Positions 16,466-25,555 of a stretch of DNA of 64,000 nt are shown here, piece after piece. Every line of letters begins with the position of its first letter. Positions within the stretch are counted from its first letter, which is position 1. Source of the DNA: a bacterium. GTDB lineage: Bacteria > Bacillota > Bacilli > Lactobacillales > Streptococcaceae. The notes below the pieces were generated by a model. That model was not told where the DNA came from and did no database searches. It saw nothing but the letters and a program-made list of their open reading frames with translations. The stretch spans positions 10,974 to 74,973 of the forward strand of contig CAJNCS010000010.1 in assembly GCA_905221325.1 (NCBI GenBank). Direction: 5' to 3'. The position numbers and the translations under genes were made by a program.

Positions 16466-17950
16466 ATGAAATTTAATAATAGAGAAGATGTACATAACTG
16501 GGCACTTAAAGCCTTAGGAAAAACCGTTGGGGAACTGCAAGCTTTAATGCCAAATAAAAAAACAGCTAACAAATCAATCTATGGCGATGCTTGGGAGTCT
16601 TGGTTTGGTGTTGAGAAGAATAACCTTGCAGAGGCAGATTTGGGAGCTGTTGGGATAGAGTTGAAGGCAACGCCTTTAAAAAAAGTTAGATATGGCATCA
16701 CTGCCAAAGAACGTCTAGTTCTTAATAAAATTAATTATATTACTGAGTTTGAACTAAACAATGTTAACGAGAGTAATTTTTATAAGAAAAATCAAGTCCT
16801 TGAGATTGGTTTTTATTTGTATGAAAAAGGAATAAAAAATACCGACTTTAAATTTATTAAGGCTATGCAATTTAAAGTACCTGATAAAGATTGGCTCATT
16901 ATAAAAAAAGATTGGGAGTTGATACACAAATATATAAAAGAAGGAAAAGCTAATGATCTTTCAGGAAGTTTAACAAACATACTTGAAGCTTGTACCAAAG
17001 CTAAAAAAGCAACTGATATAACTCCTCAACACCCATCTTTAAATGTTGGAGGAGCAAAACCAAGAGCATTTGCACTAAAAAATTCATATATGCAAACTTT
17101 GGTGAGAGATTATATCTACGGAGACAAGGTGGATCCGAATATTCAAGTAGATTATTTTAACAATAGTTTAGAAGTAAAAAATAATCGAGAGTCTATCATT
17201 ACTGACTATAGAAATTTAGAAAATCAATCACTAGAGGAAATTATTCTTTCAAAAATAGATAAATATAAAGGGAAATCAACTACAGAGTTAGCAAACCTAT
17301 TTTCAATAAAGACTAATTCAAATCCAAAACATTTACAGTCAATGATTATAAAGTCTCTCTTGGGAATCAGAAACAACCCAGAAGAAACAGAGGAATTTTC
17401 TAAAGCTGGCATTCAAGTTAAAACGATTAGATTAGAAGAAGAGAATATACCCGAACAACACATGAGCTTTCCTAGTTTTGAATTTGAAGAATTAGTAAGT
17501 AAATCGTGGCATGAATCAGATTTATTTAATCAATTAGAACAAACTAAGTTCTTATTTGTAGTATTTAAAAATATTAAAGGACAATATATTTTAAAAGGTG
17601 CAAAGTTTTGGGCTATGCCAGTACATGTGATTGAAAGCCAAGCAAAATCGGTCTGGAGTAGCACCAAGAAAATTATTAAAGATGGTGTTAAATTAGAAAG
17701 AGTTCCGTGGGGTAATAATTGGAGAATTGAAAATAATCTACCAAAGGTATCCGATAAAGGAAGTATAATGCATGTCAGACCGCATACAAGTCAAAGTAGC
17801 TATGTAGAGAGCCCATATTCTAGCCATTTACCAGTTAAAGCTAGATGGAAAAATAAACCAGAAGACTTTTCCGATGATTACATGACAAAACAATGTTTTT
17901 GGCTTAATCGTGATTTTATTAGTAAGCAAGTTGAAGAATTTTGGGATTAA
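16466..17950 (+). CDS. Sau3AI/Sth368I-family type II restriction endonuclease (GATC)
   Basis: A 494-aa protein. The N-terminal domain is MutH/Sau3AI-like: GDAWESWFG, AEADLGAVGIELKATP and AKERLVLNKINY, with Glu44, Asp58, Glu65 and Lys67 at the same spacing as the MutH active site. The C-terminal half repeats the fold in degenerate form and contains HVRPHT and DDYMTKQCFW motifs that I recognise from Sau3AI, whose second domain is a DNA-binding effector. It cuts unmethylated GATC. It is divergent from its methyltransferase across 130 bp. Together they protect the element and exclude incoming GATC-containing DNA. Confidence 0.9.
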   Translation: MKFNNREDVHNWALKALGKTVGELQALMPNKKTANKSIYGDAWESWFGVEKNNLAEADLGAVGIELKATPLKKVRYGITAKERLVLNKINYITEFELNNVNESNFYKKNQVLEIGFYLYEKGIKNTDFKFIKAMQFKVPDKDWLIIKKDWELIHKYIKEGKANDLSGSLTNILEACTKAKKATDITPQHPSLNVGGAKPRAFALKNSYMQTLVRDYIYGDKVDPNIQVDYFNNSLEVKNNRESIITDYRNLENQSLEEIILSKIDKYKGKSTTELANLFSIKTNSNPKHLQSMIIKSLLGIRNNPEETEEFSKAGIQVKTIRLEEENIPEQHMSFPSFEFEELVSKSWHESDLFNQLEQTKFLFVVFKNIKGQYILKGAKFWAMPVHVIESQAKSVWSSTKKIIKDGVKLERVPWGNNWRIENNLPKVSDKGSIMHVRPHTSQSSYVESPYSSHLPVKARWKNKPEDFSDDYMTKQCFWLNRDFISKQVEEFWD

Positions 17951-18046
17951 ACAATTAAATAAACTATTGTCAAAAATTATCAGAATAGGAATTGCTTTAT
18001 AATTTGTTAACTATCCAAACTGAAATTAATAAATACCTAGGTATTT

Positions 18047-18244
18047 TTAAAACACTTCATCCCTATCCAAATTCGGATAGGGTTTCTCATCGTTAAAAAC
18101 TCTCTTTAGTATCTCGACACTTTCCTTCAGATGGAGGAGTTCGATTTTTCTTCTAAGAACATCAGTATTTTTCTCTATATTCTCGCAATGTCGTTTGATG
18201 TGCCATAAGGATTTTTGAATGTTATCTTCTTTTAAATTTTTCAT
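18047..18244 (-). CDS. Small helical protein of unknown function (65 aa)
   Basis: A 65-aa, charged, predicted coiled-coil protein (WHIKRHCENIEKNTDVLRRKIELL). The AGGAG before ATG 18244 is only one nucleotide away, and a TGATAAGAT extended -10-like sequence sits directly upstream, so translation may be leaderless or the gene may be spurious. It lies between the endonuclease gene and the lipoprotein gene near the right end of the element. Confidence 0.4.
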   Translation of the reverse strand: MKNLKEDNIQKSLWHIKRHCENIEKNTDVLRRKIELLHLKESVEILKRVFNDEKPYPNLDRDEVF

Positions 18245-18363
18245 ACTCCTATCTTATCAGATGAATATTCAAAAATAATGTTGATTCCCTCAAATGATCA
18301 AAATATAGCCTGAAAAGCACTAAAAAATAGATTATGCTCAATTTCCCTCTGTTAATGGGACAA

Positions 18364-18397
18364 CAAAAAACGCTTCAATCAAAGCGTTTTTATTGTA
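18364..18397. terminator. Terminator downstream of the lipoprotein gene
   Basis: AAAACGCTT (from 18367) and AAGCGTTTT with flanking A and T tracts; it works on the minus strand for the gene ending at 18425. Confidence 0.75.
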
Positions 18398-18424
18398 TAA
18401 AGAACAACGAATAGTTTGAGAGTT

Positions 18425-18787
18425 TTACTTGTTGCCGTATTTCTTCACTGCTTCTTTATATGCTTCACTATCCTTTTTGTAATAGTCCTGTTTCGTTCCT
18501 GAAATATCTACAGTGAATACGCCATCCTTGAAGGTATAATTCTCTTTTCGGTTTATGATATTAGAACCAGTCAGTTCGATTGTTGAACTATCTTTATCAA
18601 TTGTAAAGGCATCAGCCTCCCCCTTATTGATATTTCCTTTGTTACCTGAAATGGTAAAGGCAACTTCATTTCTACTCTCGTTTATCCAGTAGTATTCGCC
18701 ATCTAAAGAATTGCTTGATTGATTAGAACATGCGATTAATAGAATTGTAGATAGAGACACTAAAAGTAATGTGATAAATCTTTTCAT
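18425..18787 (-). CDS. Small secreted lipoprotein of unknown function
   Basis: A 120-aa protein with a lipoprotein signal peptide (MKRFITLLLVSLSTILLIAC), the lipobox LIAC giving Cys20 as the acylated residue, followed by Asn/Ser-rich residues and a ~90-residue beta-rich domain (DGEYYWINESRNEVAFTISG...). It should be anchored to the outer face of the membrane. A promoter TTACAC-17-TATAAT (-10 at 18812-18807) precedes it. The role is unknown; surface lipoproteins on ICEs can act in mating exclusion, but nothing here shows that. Confidence 0.8.
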   Translation of the reverse strand: MKRFITLLLVSLSTILLIACSNQSSNSLDGEYYWINESRNEVAFTISGNKGNINKGEADAFTIDKDSSTIELTGSNIINRKENYTFKDGVFTVDISGTKQDYYKKDSEAYKEAVKKYGNK

Positions 18788-18942
18788 TTGCTTACCTCCA
18801 TTTCTATTATATCAAAGTAATGTTACAAGTGTAAGACAGGTAGCATTAAGGTTGTTTTACCGTTTTTAGAAATAAAAAAAGGAATTCATGTTGAAATTCC
18901 TCTTCTTTTAAATAAACGAATCAGTTTCTTATTTCATAAAAG

Positions 18943-19051
18943 GTAGTGAAAAAGGTAGTGATTCGATTGATTTATATTGCAATGTAGTGAAATTTTGAAT
19001 TTCAAGAATTGCTTTAAATCAAGGTTTCTAAAGTCTAGTGACGTATAGTGA
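18943..19051 (+). repeat. TAGTGA direct repeats, probable integrase arm sites at the ICE right end
   Basis: GTAGTGA at 18943-18949, 18955-18961 and 18984-18990, CTAGTGA at 19035-19041 and ATAGTGA at 19045-19051, all in the same orientation within 110 bp and ending 5 bp before the rpmG stop codon. Tyrosine recombinases bind such short repeats flanking the core site. Confidence 0.65.
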
Positions 19052-19080
19052 ACCCTTATTTAACTTCTGTAAACACAACG
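19041..19080. mobile_element. Probable ICE attachment junction in the 3' end of rpmG
   Basis: The conjugative element abuts the last codons of rpmG, a known integration gene for streptococcal ICESt-like elements. The rpmG reading frame is intact, as expected when the att core restores the 3' end. The exact core is not visible because the second copy would lie left of the window. Confidence 0.55.
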
Positions 19081-19205
19081 TGCTTGCGAAGTTTTGGTGA
19101 GTATTTCTTCAATTGAAGACGGTCTGGAGTGTTACGTTTGTTTTTAGAAGTAAGGTACAAGCGTTCACCAGATTCTTTGTGTTCAAGTGTGATATTTACG
19201 CGCAT
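19056..19205 (-). CDS. rpmG: 50S ribosomal protein L33
   Basis: A 49-aa protein starting [20 protein letters not shown] and ending KHVVFTEVK, a clear bacterial L33, lacking the CxxC zinc pairs (the zinc-independent type). It is part of the large ribosomal subunit. It starts at ATG 19205 just after rpmF (15-nt gap) and is co-transcribed with it. Its 3' end is the probable integration site of the ICE to the left. Confidence 0.95.
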
Positions 19206-19220
19206 GGTATCTCCCTTCTA

Positions 19221-19403
19221 TTATTCAGCTGATGCAGCTTTAGCGATTTTACGTCCTTTGTAGTATCCTTTAAGTGATACACGGTGAGAACGTGAGTAAT
19301 CTCCAGTAGTTTCGTCAAAGTTTACAGATGGAGCTGTTACTTTGTAGTGTGTACGACGTTTGTTTTTCTTCGCTTTTGAAGTGCGACGTGCAGGTACTGC
19401 CAT
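19221..19403 (-). CDS. rpmF: 50S ribosomal protein L32
   Basis: A 60-aa, very basic protein ([22 protein letters not shown]...) that is a clear L32. The C-terminal zinc cysteines of some L32 proteins are absent, as is usual in streptococci. It is first in the rpmF-rpmG operon. A promoter TTTACA-17-TAGTAT (-35 at 19488-19483, -10 at 19465-19460) lies about 60 nt upstream on the minus strand. Confidence 0.95.
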
Positions 19404-19512
19404 TTTGATTTCTCCTTTAGGTATTTAAATTCGATTCAATCTACTGATTTTCATCAACCATACTAGGATAACACATTTTTTTTGTAAAGTAAAGTTACTT
19501 GACAAAAAAAGA

Positions 19513-19550
19513 TGAAAAAATTCTCCTGTCCGATCTAGCAGACAGGAGAA
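19513..19550 (-). terminator. Terminator of the SPFH-RHH operon
   Basis: The minus-strand hairpin TTCTCCTGTC...GACAGGAGAA (arms 19550-19541 and 19530-19521) is followed by TTTTTTC. Confidence 0.85.
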
Positions 19551-19554
19551 GGTG

Positions 19555-19755
19555 TTAAATATCAATCTCAAATGGTTCGTCAATGGTTTCCGATACGTAT
19601 TTTCCGTCTTTCTTCCGTTGCTTGACACACTCTGTAAGGAGATATTCGATTTGCCCATTGACTGAACGAAAGTCGTCTTCTGCCCATGATGCGAGTGCAG
19701 CGTATAACTTTGTTGAGAGTCGAAGGGGGATCTGCTTTTTTTTAGTTTCAGCCAT
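19555..19755 (-). CDS. Ribbon-helix-helix (Arc-type) DNA-binding protein
   Basis: A 66-aa protein with the pattern of an Arc/MetJ-type ribbon-helix-helix: a short beta strand [16 protein letters not shown], then a helix-turn-helix with [16 protein letters not shown]. It should bind DNA as a dimer through the paired strands. It starts 2 nt after the SPFH stop codon, so the two genes form an operon. The tandem 11-bp repeat in the operon promoter (20782-20803) is a plausible target for autoregulation. Confidence 0.75.
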   Translation of the reverse strand: MAETKKKQIPLRLSTKLYAALASWAEDDFRSVNGQIEYLLTECVKQRKKDGKYVSETIDEPFEIDI

Positions 19756-19757
19756 CT

Positions 19758-20765
19758 TTAGTAAAGACTTCCTGTGTTGACAATTGGTTGTGCATCATGA
19801 TTGCCACAGAGAACGACTAGGAGATTTGAAACCATGGCAGCTTTTCGTTCTTCGTCAAGTTCTACCAACTCTCCTTCATTGAGACGTTCTAGTGCCATTT
19901 CAACCATACCCACAGCGCCGTCTACAATCATCTTACGCGCATCAATAATGGCAGATGCTTGTTGGCGTTGAAGCATAACAGCTGCAATTTCTGGTGCATA
20001 AGCTAGATAAGTGATACGTGCTTCAAGGATTTCCAAGCCAGCGTCCTCTACGCGACTTTGAATCTCTTCACGAATACGTTTAGCTACAATCTCACTAGAA
20101 CCGCGGAGGCTACCTTCATCTGCTTGCCCATCACCTGTAGTATCTACATTAGGAGACACATCGTAAGGATAGATGCGGACAATATTACGAAGGGCGCTAT
20201 CACACTGCAAAGAGAGATATTCCTTGTAGTTGTCAACGTTGAAGACTGCCTTAGCGGTATCGACAACTCTCCACGTTACCGCGATACCGATTTCTACGGG
20301 ATTTCCTAGACAATCATTGATTTTTTGGCGAGAATTGCTCAAAGTCATAACTTTGAGGGAAATCTGTTTCTTGCCAATTTCAAGATTTACATCATTGCCA
20401 TTTGATGATTTCATCCCTGAAAAAGGAGATTTCGTGCTAACGTCCCCACTTTGTCCAAGTCGAGTGTGGTTTGCAGGGTTAACTGCTACGCTGAAGGGAT
20501 TGACAAAGTAAAAACCAGGTTCTTTGATGGTACCTGTATAGTTACCAAAGAGTGTCAGAACCAGAGCTTCCTGAGGTTTGACAACTTTTAAACCAGCATG
20601 AGCTAAAGCCGCGGACACAATTAAGAGAAGACCAATTATAATACCAAATACATTTTCCGAACCAGCAGCCATTATAAATACAAAAACACCAAGTAAGAGT
20701 GTCAACTCAATGCGAATCAATGCGAATACACCATTTGGTTTTGAATTGATGAGTTTTTCAGTCAT
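19758..20765 (-). CDS. SPFH/Band 7 (stomatin-like) membrane protein
   Basis: A 335-aa protein with two hydrophobic segments near the N-terminus (about residues 18-35 and 38-60), then a Band 7/SPFH domain ([32 protein letters not shown]...) and a coiled region rich in Ala/Glu ([34 protein letters not shown]). Such proteins oligomerise in the membrane and scaffold proteases and other complexes. The tail ends in a hydrophobic, glycine-containing segment ([15 protein letters not shown]). It is co-transcribed with the RHH regulator. Confidence 0.85.
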   Translation of the reverse strand: MTEKLINSKPNGVFALIRIELTLLLGVFVFIMAAGSENVFGIIIGLLLIVSAALAHAGLKVVKPQEALVLTLFGNYTGTIKEPGFYFVNPFSVAVNPANHTRLGQSGDVSTKSPFSGMKSSNGNDVNLEIGKKQISLKVMTLSNSRQKINDCLGNPVEIGIAVTWRVVDTAKAVFNVDNYKEYLSLQCDSALRNIVRIYPYDVSPNVDTTGDGQADEGSLRGSSEIVAKRIREEIQSRVEDAGLEILEARITYLAYAPEIAAVMLQRQQASAIIDARKMIVDGAVGMVEMALERLNEGELVELDEERKAAMVSNLLVVLCGNHDAQPIVNTGSLY

Positions 20766-20781
20766 AAGAATGACCTCCTGT

Positions 20782-20823
20782 TAAATGATATCTAAATGAT
20801 ATCACTTTAATTTATAAAGTCAA
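20782..20823 (-). promoter_or_regulatory. SPFH operon promoter with tandem operator repeat
   Basis: TTGACT (20823-20818), 16 bp, TATCAT (20801-20796). TAAATGATATC occurs twice head to tail (20782-20792 and 20793-20803), and the first copy read from the promoter overlaps the -10. Tandem 11-bp sites are typical of RHH regulators. Confidence 0.65.
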
Positions 20824-20949
20824 GAAATAAATGTAACATTTTTAAAGAAAATATTACTGTATAGAATTTTCTGAAAATTCAAGAATTTTATTCTGTTCTT
20901 CATGAGGAAATTGTGCTATAATGGTAAAAACTGAAATGGGAGGGATAAG

Positions 20950-22653
20950 ATGACTGAATTAGATAAACGTCACCGCAGTAGCATTTATGACAGCATGGTT
21001 AAATCACCAAACCGTGCCATGCTTCGTGCGACTGGTATGACAGATAAGGACTTTGAAACACCGATTGTGGGAGTGATTTCGACTTGGGCGGAAAATACAC
21101 CATGTAACATTCACTTGCATGATTTCGGGAAATTGGCGAAAGAAGGTGTCAAATCTGCGGGAGCTTGGCCGGTACAGTTTGGAACCATTACCGTAGCGGA
21201 CGGGATTGCCATGGGAACGCCTGGTATGCGTTTCTCTTTAACATCTCGTGATATCATTGCGGACTCAATCGAGGCGGCTATGGGTGGTCACAACGTTGAT
21301 GCCTTCGTTGCTATCGGTGGCTGTGACAAGAACATGCCTGGTTCTATGATTGCCATTGCTAATATGGATATCCCGGCTATTTTCGCCTATGGTGGAACCA
21401 TTGCACCCGGAAATCTTGATGGCAAAGATATTGACTTGGTTTCTGTTTTTGAGGGAATCGGAAAATGGAACCACGGTGATATGACAGCTGAGGACGTGAA
21501 ACGTCTTGAATGTAATGCCTGCCCTGGCCCTGGTGGCTGTGGTGGTATGTATACAGCTAATACCATGGCGACTGCTATCGAAGTTCTCGGTATGAGTTTG
21601 CCAGGATCTTCATCTCACCCAGCTGAATCAGCTGACAAGAAAGAAGATATCGAAGCAGCAGGACGTGCTGTTGTCAAGATGCTGGAGCTTGGTCTCAAAC
21701 CATCAGATATCTTGACTCGTGAAGCCTTTGAAGATGCCATCACTGTAACGATGGCGCTCGGTGGTTCTACAAATGCCACTCTTCACTTGCTTGCCATTGC
21801 CCATGCCGCAAATGTTGACTTGTCACTTGAGGACTTCAATACGATCCAAGAACGTGTGCCTCACTTGGCTGACTTGAAACCATCTGGTCAGTATGTCTTC
21901 CAAGACCTCTACGAAGTTGGTGGTGTACCTGCGGTTATGAAATACCTCTTGGTAAATGGCTTCCTTCATGGCGACCGCATCACATGTACTGGTAAGACAG
22001 TTGCTGAGAACTTGGCTGACTTTGCAGACCTTACACCAGGCCAAAAAGTCATTATGCCCCTTGAAAATCCAAAACGTGCAGACGGTCCGCTTATCATCTT
22101 GAACGGGAACCTCGCTCCTGATGGTGCGGTTGCCAAGGTATCAGGTGTTAAAGTTCGTCGTCACGTTGGACCAGCTAAGGTCTTTGACTCAGAAGAAGAT
22201 GCGATTCAGGCTGTCTTGACAGATGAAATCGTTGATGGCGATGTTGTCGTTGTTCGTTTCGTGGGACCTAAGGGTGGTCCTGGTATGCCTGAGATGCTAT
22301 CACTTTCATCCATGATCGTTGGTAAAGGTCAAGGAGACAAGGTTGCCCTCTTGACGGATGGTCGTTTCTCTGGTGGTACTTATGGTCTTGTTGTCGGACA
22401 TATTGCTCCTGAAGCTCAGGATGGTGGACCGATTGCTTACCTTCGTACAGGGGATATCGTTACAGTTGACCAAGATACCAAAGAAATTTCCATGGCCGTA
22501 TCCGAAGAAGAACTTGAAAAACGCAAGGCAGAAACAACCTTACCACCACTTTACAGCCGTGGTGTCCTCGGTAAATATGCCCACATTGTATCATCCGCTT
22601 CTCGCGGAGCCGTGACAGACTTCTGGAATATGGACAAGTCAGGTAAAAAATAA
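20950..22653 (+). CDS. ilvD: Dihydroxy-acid dehydratase
   Basis: A 567-aa protein of normal length that converts 2,3-dihydroxy-acids to 2-keto-acids in valine, isoleucine, leucine and pantothenate synthesis. The Fe-S cysteines are in GCDKNMPG and in [19 protein letters not shown]. It starts at ATG 20950 behind GGGAGGG, with an extended -10 TGCTATAAT (-10 at 20917-20922). It is monocistronic, with its own terminator. A Fe-S cluster assembly factor is encoded convergently next door, which fits its cofactor need, although no regulation is shared. Confidence 0.95.
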   Translation: MTELDKRHRSSIYDSMVKSPNRAMLRATGMTDKDFETPIVGVISTWAENTPCNIHLHDFGKLAKEGVKSAGAWPVQFGTITVADGIAMGTPGMRFSLTSRDIIADSIEAAMGGHNVDAFVAIGGCDKNMPGSMIAIANMDIPAIFAYGGTIAPGNLDGKDIDLVSVFEGIGKWNHGDMTAEDVKRLECNACPGPGGCGGMYTANTMATAIEVLGMSLPGSSSHPAESADKKEDIEAAGRAVVKMLELGLKPSDILTREAFEDAITVTMALGGSTNATLHLLAIAHAANVDLSLEDFNTIQERVPHLADLKPSGQYVFQDLYEVGGVPAVMKYLLVNGFLHGDRITCTGKTVAENLADFADLTPGQKVIMPLENPKRADGPLIILNGNLAPDGAVAKVSGVKVRRHVGPAKVFDSEEDAIQAVLTDEIVDGDVVVVRFVGPKGGPGMPEMLSLSSMIVGKGQGDKVALLTDGRFSGGTYGLVVGHIAPEAQDGGPIAYLRTGDIVTVDQDTKEISMAVSEEELEKRKAETTLPPLYSRGVLGKYAHIVSSASRGAVTDFWNMDKSGKK

Positions 22654-22658
22654 ACTTA

Positions 22659-22690
22659 AAAAGCAAGCCAATTTCGGCTTGCTTCTTTTC
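22659..22690 (+). terminator. ilvD terminator
   Basis: AAGCAAGCC (22661-22669), ATTTCG, GGCTTGCTT (22676-22684), then CTTTTC. Confidence 0.85.
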
Positions 22691-22713
22691 ATCTTCAAAA
22701 GTGATTTGCCTGC

Positions 22714-23055
22714 TTAACGAGGTGGGAGGCCTAGGGCAATACGTCCGTAGCGACTGATTCGTGTGATCTTCCAAGCGGGCGACCAGGTAACTTCAACTTT
22801 GACGTCCTCGATACCCTCGATTTGTTTTAGACCTGCGACGATTTCGATAGGCAAACTTTCGGCGCAATCACAGGCGGTGTCAGTGAAGGTCATGACAATC
22901 TTGCAGAGACCCGTTTCATCCAGATTGATTTCATAAATCAATCCTAGATTGTAAACATCCAATTCCACATCTGTATCAAAAACCTTCTCTAGTTTATCGA
23001 TAATTTGGTCTTGTAAGGCCAAAGCGCGGTCATTGATTTTGATATCGTCTCTCAT
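22714..23055 (-). CDS. DUF59/MIP18-family Fe-S cluster assembly factor (SufT-like)
   Basis: A 113-aa protein of the DUF59/MIP18 family: DVELDVYNLGLIYEINLDE, VMTFTDTACDCAESLPIEI with the conserved cysteines, and a C-terminal VEVTWSPAWKITRIS. Relatives help mature Fe-S proteins in low-GC Gram-positives (SufT, YitW). It is encoded alone, convergent to ilvD, whose product needs a Fe-S cluster. A role in cluster delivery is inferred from the family. Confidence 0.85.
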   Translation of the reverse strand: MRDDIKINDRALALQDQIIDKLEKVFDTDVELDVYNLGLIYEINLDETGLCKIVMTFTDTACDCAESLPIEIVAGLKQIEGIEDVKVEVTWSPAWKITRISRYGRIALGLPPR

Positions 23056-23178
23056 AACAGTCCCTCCACGTGATAAATATCCTCTATTTTCTCATAATTC
23101 TGACAATTTAGCAAGTTTTTGATGAATTTTCTGAAAAGTATGATAGAATAAAGAAAATAATCAATCAAGGGGAAAGCG

Positions 23179-24030
23179 ATGGAGAAGCTTGGAAAAGTCT
23201 TTAGACAATTACGAGAGTCAAGAAATATCTCGCTAAGACAAGCAACTGGGGGACAATTTTCGGCTTCTATGTTGTCCCGATTTGAAACAGGTCAAAGTGA
23301 GCTTTCGATGGAAAAGTTTCTATTTGCCTTAGAAAATATATCTGCGAGTGTGGAGGAAATCCTCTTTCTGGCTAGAGGTTTTCAGTATGATACAGATTCT
23401 GAGTTGAGAAAAGAAATCACAGATATCTTGGATCCAAAGAACATAGCACCTCTCGAGGACTTGTATCGTAAGGAGTATCAAAAGCATGCCCATTCTCAAA
23501 ATAAACAGAAACATATTCTAAATGCCATTATGATTAAGTCTTATATGAAGAGCATGGATGAAACGGTAGAGTTAACAGCAGAGGAAGGGAAAGTCCTTCA
23601 TGATTACCTGTTTTCTACCGAGATTTGGGGTATCTATGAACTCAATTTGTTCTCAGTCAGTTCCCCACTCTTATCTATTCCTCTTTTTACTAGATATGTA
23701 CGAGAAATGGTCCGCAAATCTGATTTTCTAATGGAAATGAAGGGAAATCGGAACCTTTTTCACACCATGCTATTGAATGGTTTTTTAGCCAGCATTGAGT
23801 GTGAAGAATTTACCAATGCTCATTATTTTAAACGTGTCATCAAAGAGCATTTCTACAAGGAAAACGAGACCTATTTTCGAATTGTCTATTTGTGGGCGGA
23901 AGGTCTCCTTGATAGCAAGCAAGGCAGAGTCAAGGAAGGTCAGAAAAAGATGGAAGATGCTGTCCGTATTTTTGAGATGCTTGGCTGTAACAAATCTGCC
24001 GAATACTACAGAAAAGCAACAGATTGTTGA
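23179..24030 (+). CDS. Rgg/GadR/MutR-family transcriptional regulator
   Basis: A 283-aa protein with an N-terminal helix-turn-helix (LGKVFRQLRESRNISLRQATGGQFSASMLSRFETGQSELS, residues 4-43) and a helical C-terminal repeat domain, the standard Rgg layout; Rgg proteins often sense short peptides. No SHP-type pheromone gene with a ribosome site was found in the flanking gaps. The MFS gene 200 nt downstream is the most likely local target. Start at ATG 23179 with AAGGGGAAAG. Confidence 0.85.
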   Translation: MEKLGKVFRQLRESRNISLRQATGGQFSASMLSRFETGQSELSMEKFLFALENISASVEEILFLARGFQYDTDSELRKEITDILDPKNIAPLEDLYRKEYQKHAHSQNKQKHILNAIMIKSYMKSMDETVELTAEEGKVLHDYLFSTEIWGIYELNLFSVSSPLLSIPLFTRYVREMVRKSDFLMEMKGNRNLFHTMLLNGFLASIECEEFTNAHYFKRVIKEHFYKENETYFRIVYLWAEGLLDSKQGRVKEGQKKMEDAVRIFEMLGCNKSAEYYRKATDC

Positions 24031-24230
24031 ATATCTGCAAGTTAAGAAAATGATTTGAAATTTGAAGCGATAGGACTGTTGACCTTTTTCACGTCATCAA
24101 AGAAGTTCAATCGTTTCTTTTTTCTCATTTTATTTGTTGCATATATTCAAAAGTTCTCTCGCTCAAATTTCTAAGTGCTATACTGTAGTCATACTTCATA
24201 TAGGGATTAGAACAAGAAGGGAGATTATCT

Positions 24231-25478
24231 ATGAAACTATTGTTCAAAAATCAAGCTTATAGAATTTTGACTTTGTCACGCTTCTTCAATGCTTTTGGTG
24301 CTTCGATTTTCAATCTGGTATTTATCGTCTATGCATCGACCTTGCCACAAGCATCTTTTGCGGTTGCTGTAGCGAATATTGTCATGATTCTTCCGACTCT
24401 CTTTACAGTTTTTGTAGGGATTCGGGCAGATTACACGAGGGACAAGGTCAAATGGATGACCTATAGCGGTTTGTTTCAGGCTCTTCTCTTTTTCCTAGCA
24501 GCTTTGGTACTTGGTCAAGCCAGTCTCTTTGCCTTTTCCAGCCTGTGTTTGATTAATGTCATCAGTGATGTGATCAGTGATTTTGCAGGTGGTTTGCGCA
24601 TGCCTCTTATTAAGGAAAAAGTGGCTGAAAATGATCTGATGGAGGCTTATTCTTTTTCCCAGTTTATCACCTATATTTCAGCTATTGGTGGTCAAGCTTT
24701 CGGAGTCTGGCTCTTAGGACTATCGGTCAATAATTTTTCTCTCGTTGCGGAAATCAATGCCTGTTTTTTCCTAGTATCAGCCGCTATTCTCTTTTTAGGA
24801 AGAAGCAAATTGAACCTGTCAATTTCATCTGCTGATGGTGAAATCCTAAAAAATGAGAAGCTTTCTATCAAAGAGCAGTTCCTAACAATTTACCGAAATT
24901 TACGTCTTGTTTTTCTTAAAAGTGGACAGAAAAACTTTGGTTTCATGATTTTTGCTGTCTTGCTTATCAATGCCTTGGGTGGCGCTTTAGGAAGCATTTA
25001 TAACATCTTCTTTTTGAGTCATTCTCTCTTGAATTTTTCTTACACAGAGGCACTATTTATCGAACAAGTTTGTGTTTTATTAGCAATCATCATCAGTAGC
25101 CTTACGGGCAATGATTATTTTGGGAAGCAGTCCTTGCCTAGATTGATGATGTGGGCGACATTGGGGGTTAGTCTAGTTGGTCTGGCTAACTTATTCAATC
25201 AAGTCGTGCTTGGTTTGCTATTTCTCTTTTTTACTCTGTATGTGTCTGGTAAAGTTTCACCAAAGATTAGTGCCATGCTCATGAAAAATCTAGCTCCAGA
25301 TGTTCTAGCTCGTACCAGTAATTTTTTGGGTTTATTGTTTACCTTATCAGTACCTCTTGGTACAGCCTGTTTTTCACTTGTAGCCGTATGGGATATGCAG
25401 TTGACTTGGATTTTATTTGTTGTCCTTTCTTTGCTGGCTATTCTTCTGACAAGTCTGAATCTCAAAAATGATATGTAA
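24231..25478 (+). CDS. MFS-type transporter
   Basis: A 415-aa integral membrane protein with about 12 hydrophobic segments and the major-facilitator loop-2/3 signature region (GIRADYTRDKVKW, near residue 63). It is probably a drug/proton antiporter or a macrolide-efflux-like permease; the substrate cannot be told. A TATACT -10-like box at about 24179 and a 200-nt upstream region between it and the Rgg gene are the probable control region. Confidence 0.8.
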   Translation: MKLLFKNQAYRILTLSRFFNAFGASIFNLVFIVYASTLPQASFAVAVANIVMILPTLFTVFVGIRADYTRDKVKWMTYSGLFQALLFFLAALVLGQASLFAFSSLCLINVISDVISDFAGGLRMPLIKEKVAENDLMEAYSFSQFITYISAIGGQAFGVWLLGLSVNNFSLVAEINACFFLVSAAILFLGRSKLNLSISSADGEILKNEKLSIKEQFLTIYRNLRLVFLKSGQKNFGFMIFAVLLINALGGALGSIYNIFFLSHSLLNFSYTEALFIEQVCVLLAIIISSLTGNDYFGKQSLPRLMMWATLGVSLVGLANLFNQVVLGLLFLFFTLYVSGKVSPKISAMLMKNLAPDVLARTSNFLGLLFTLSVPLGTACFSLVAVWDMQLTWILFVVLSLLAILLTSLNLKNDM

Positions 25479-25555
25479 ATCCTAATTTTTTTCCTACTGT
25501 TTTAATCCCTCTATTTATGGTAAAATAAGACTATTAAGTTTAAAGAGGATTCCCT

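Noticed and set aside
1..19055. The ICE as defective because no integrase is present
   Set aside because: ICESt-type elements carry xis/int at the end beyond the transfer genes, which would be left of this window.
24031..24230. A short hydrophobic peptide (SHP) pheromone gene for the Rgg regulator
   Set aside because: The best minus-strand candidate is a 24-codon frame with a charged, non-hydrophobic sequence and no ribosome site.
25479..25555. T-box riboswitches before hisS, aspS, tyrS and gltX
   Set aside because: The leaders are short (tens of nt) and show no T-box motif or specifier hairpin.
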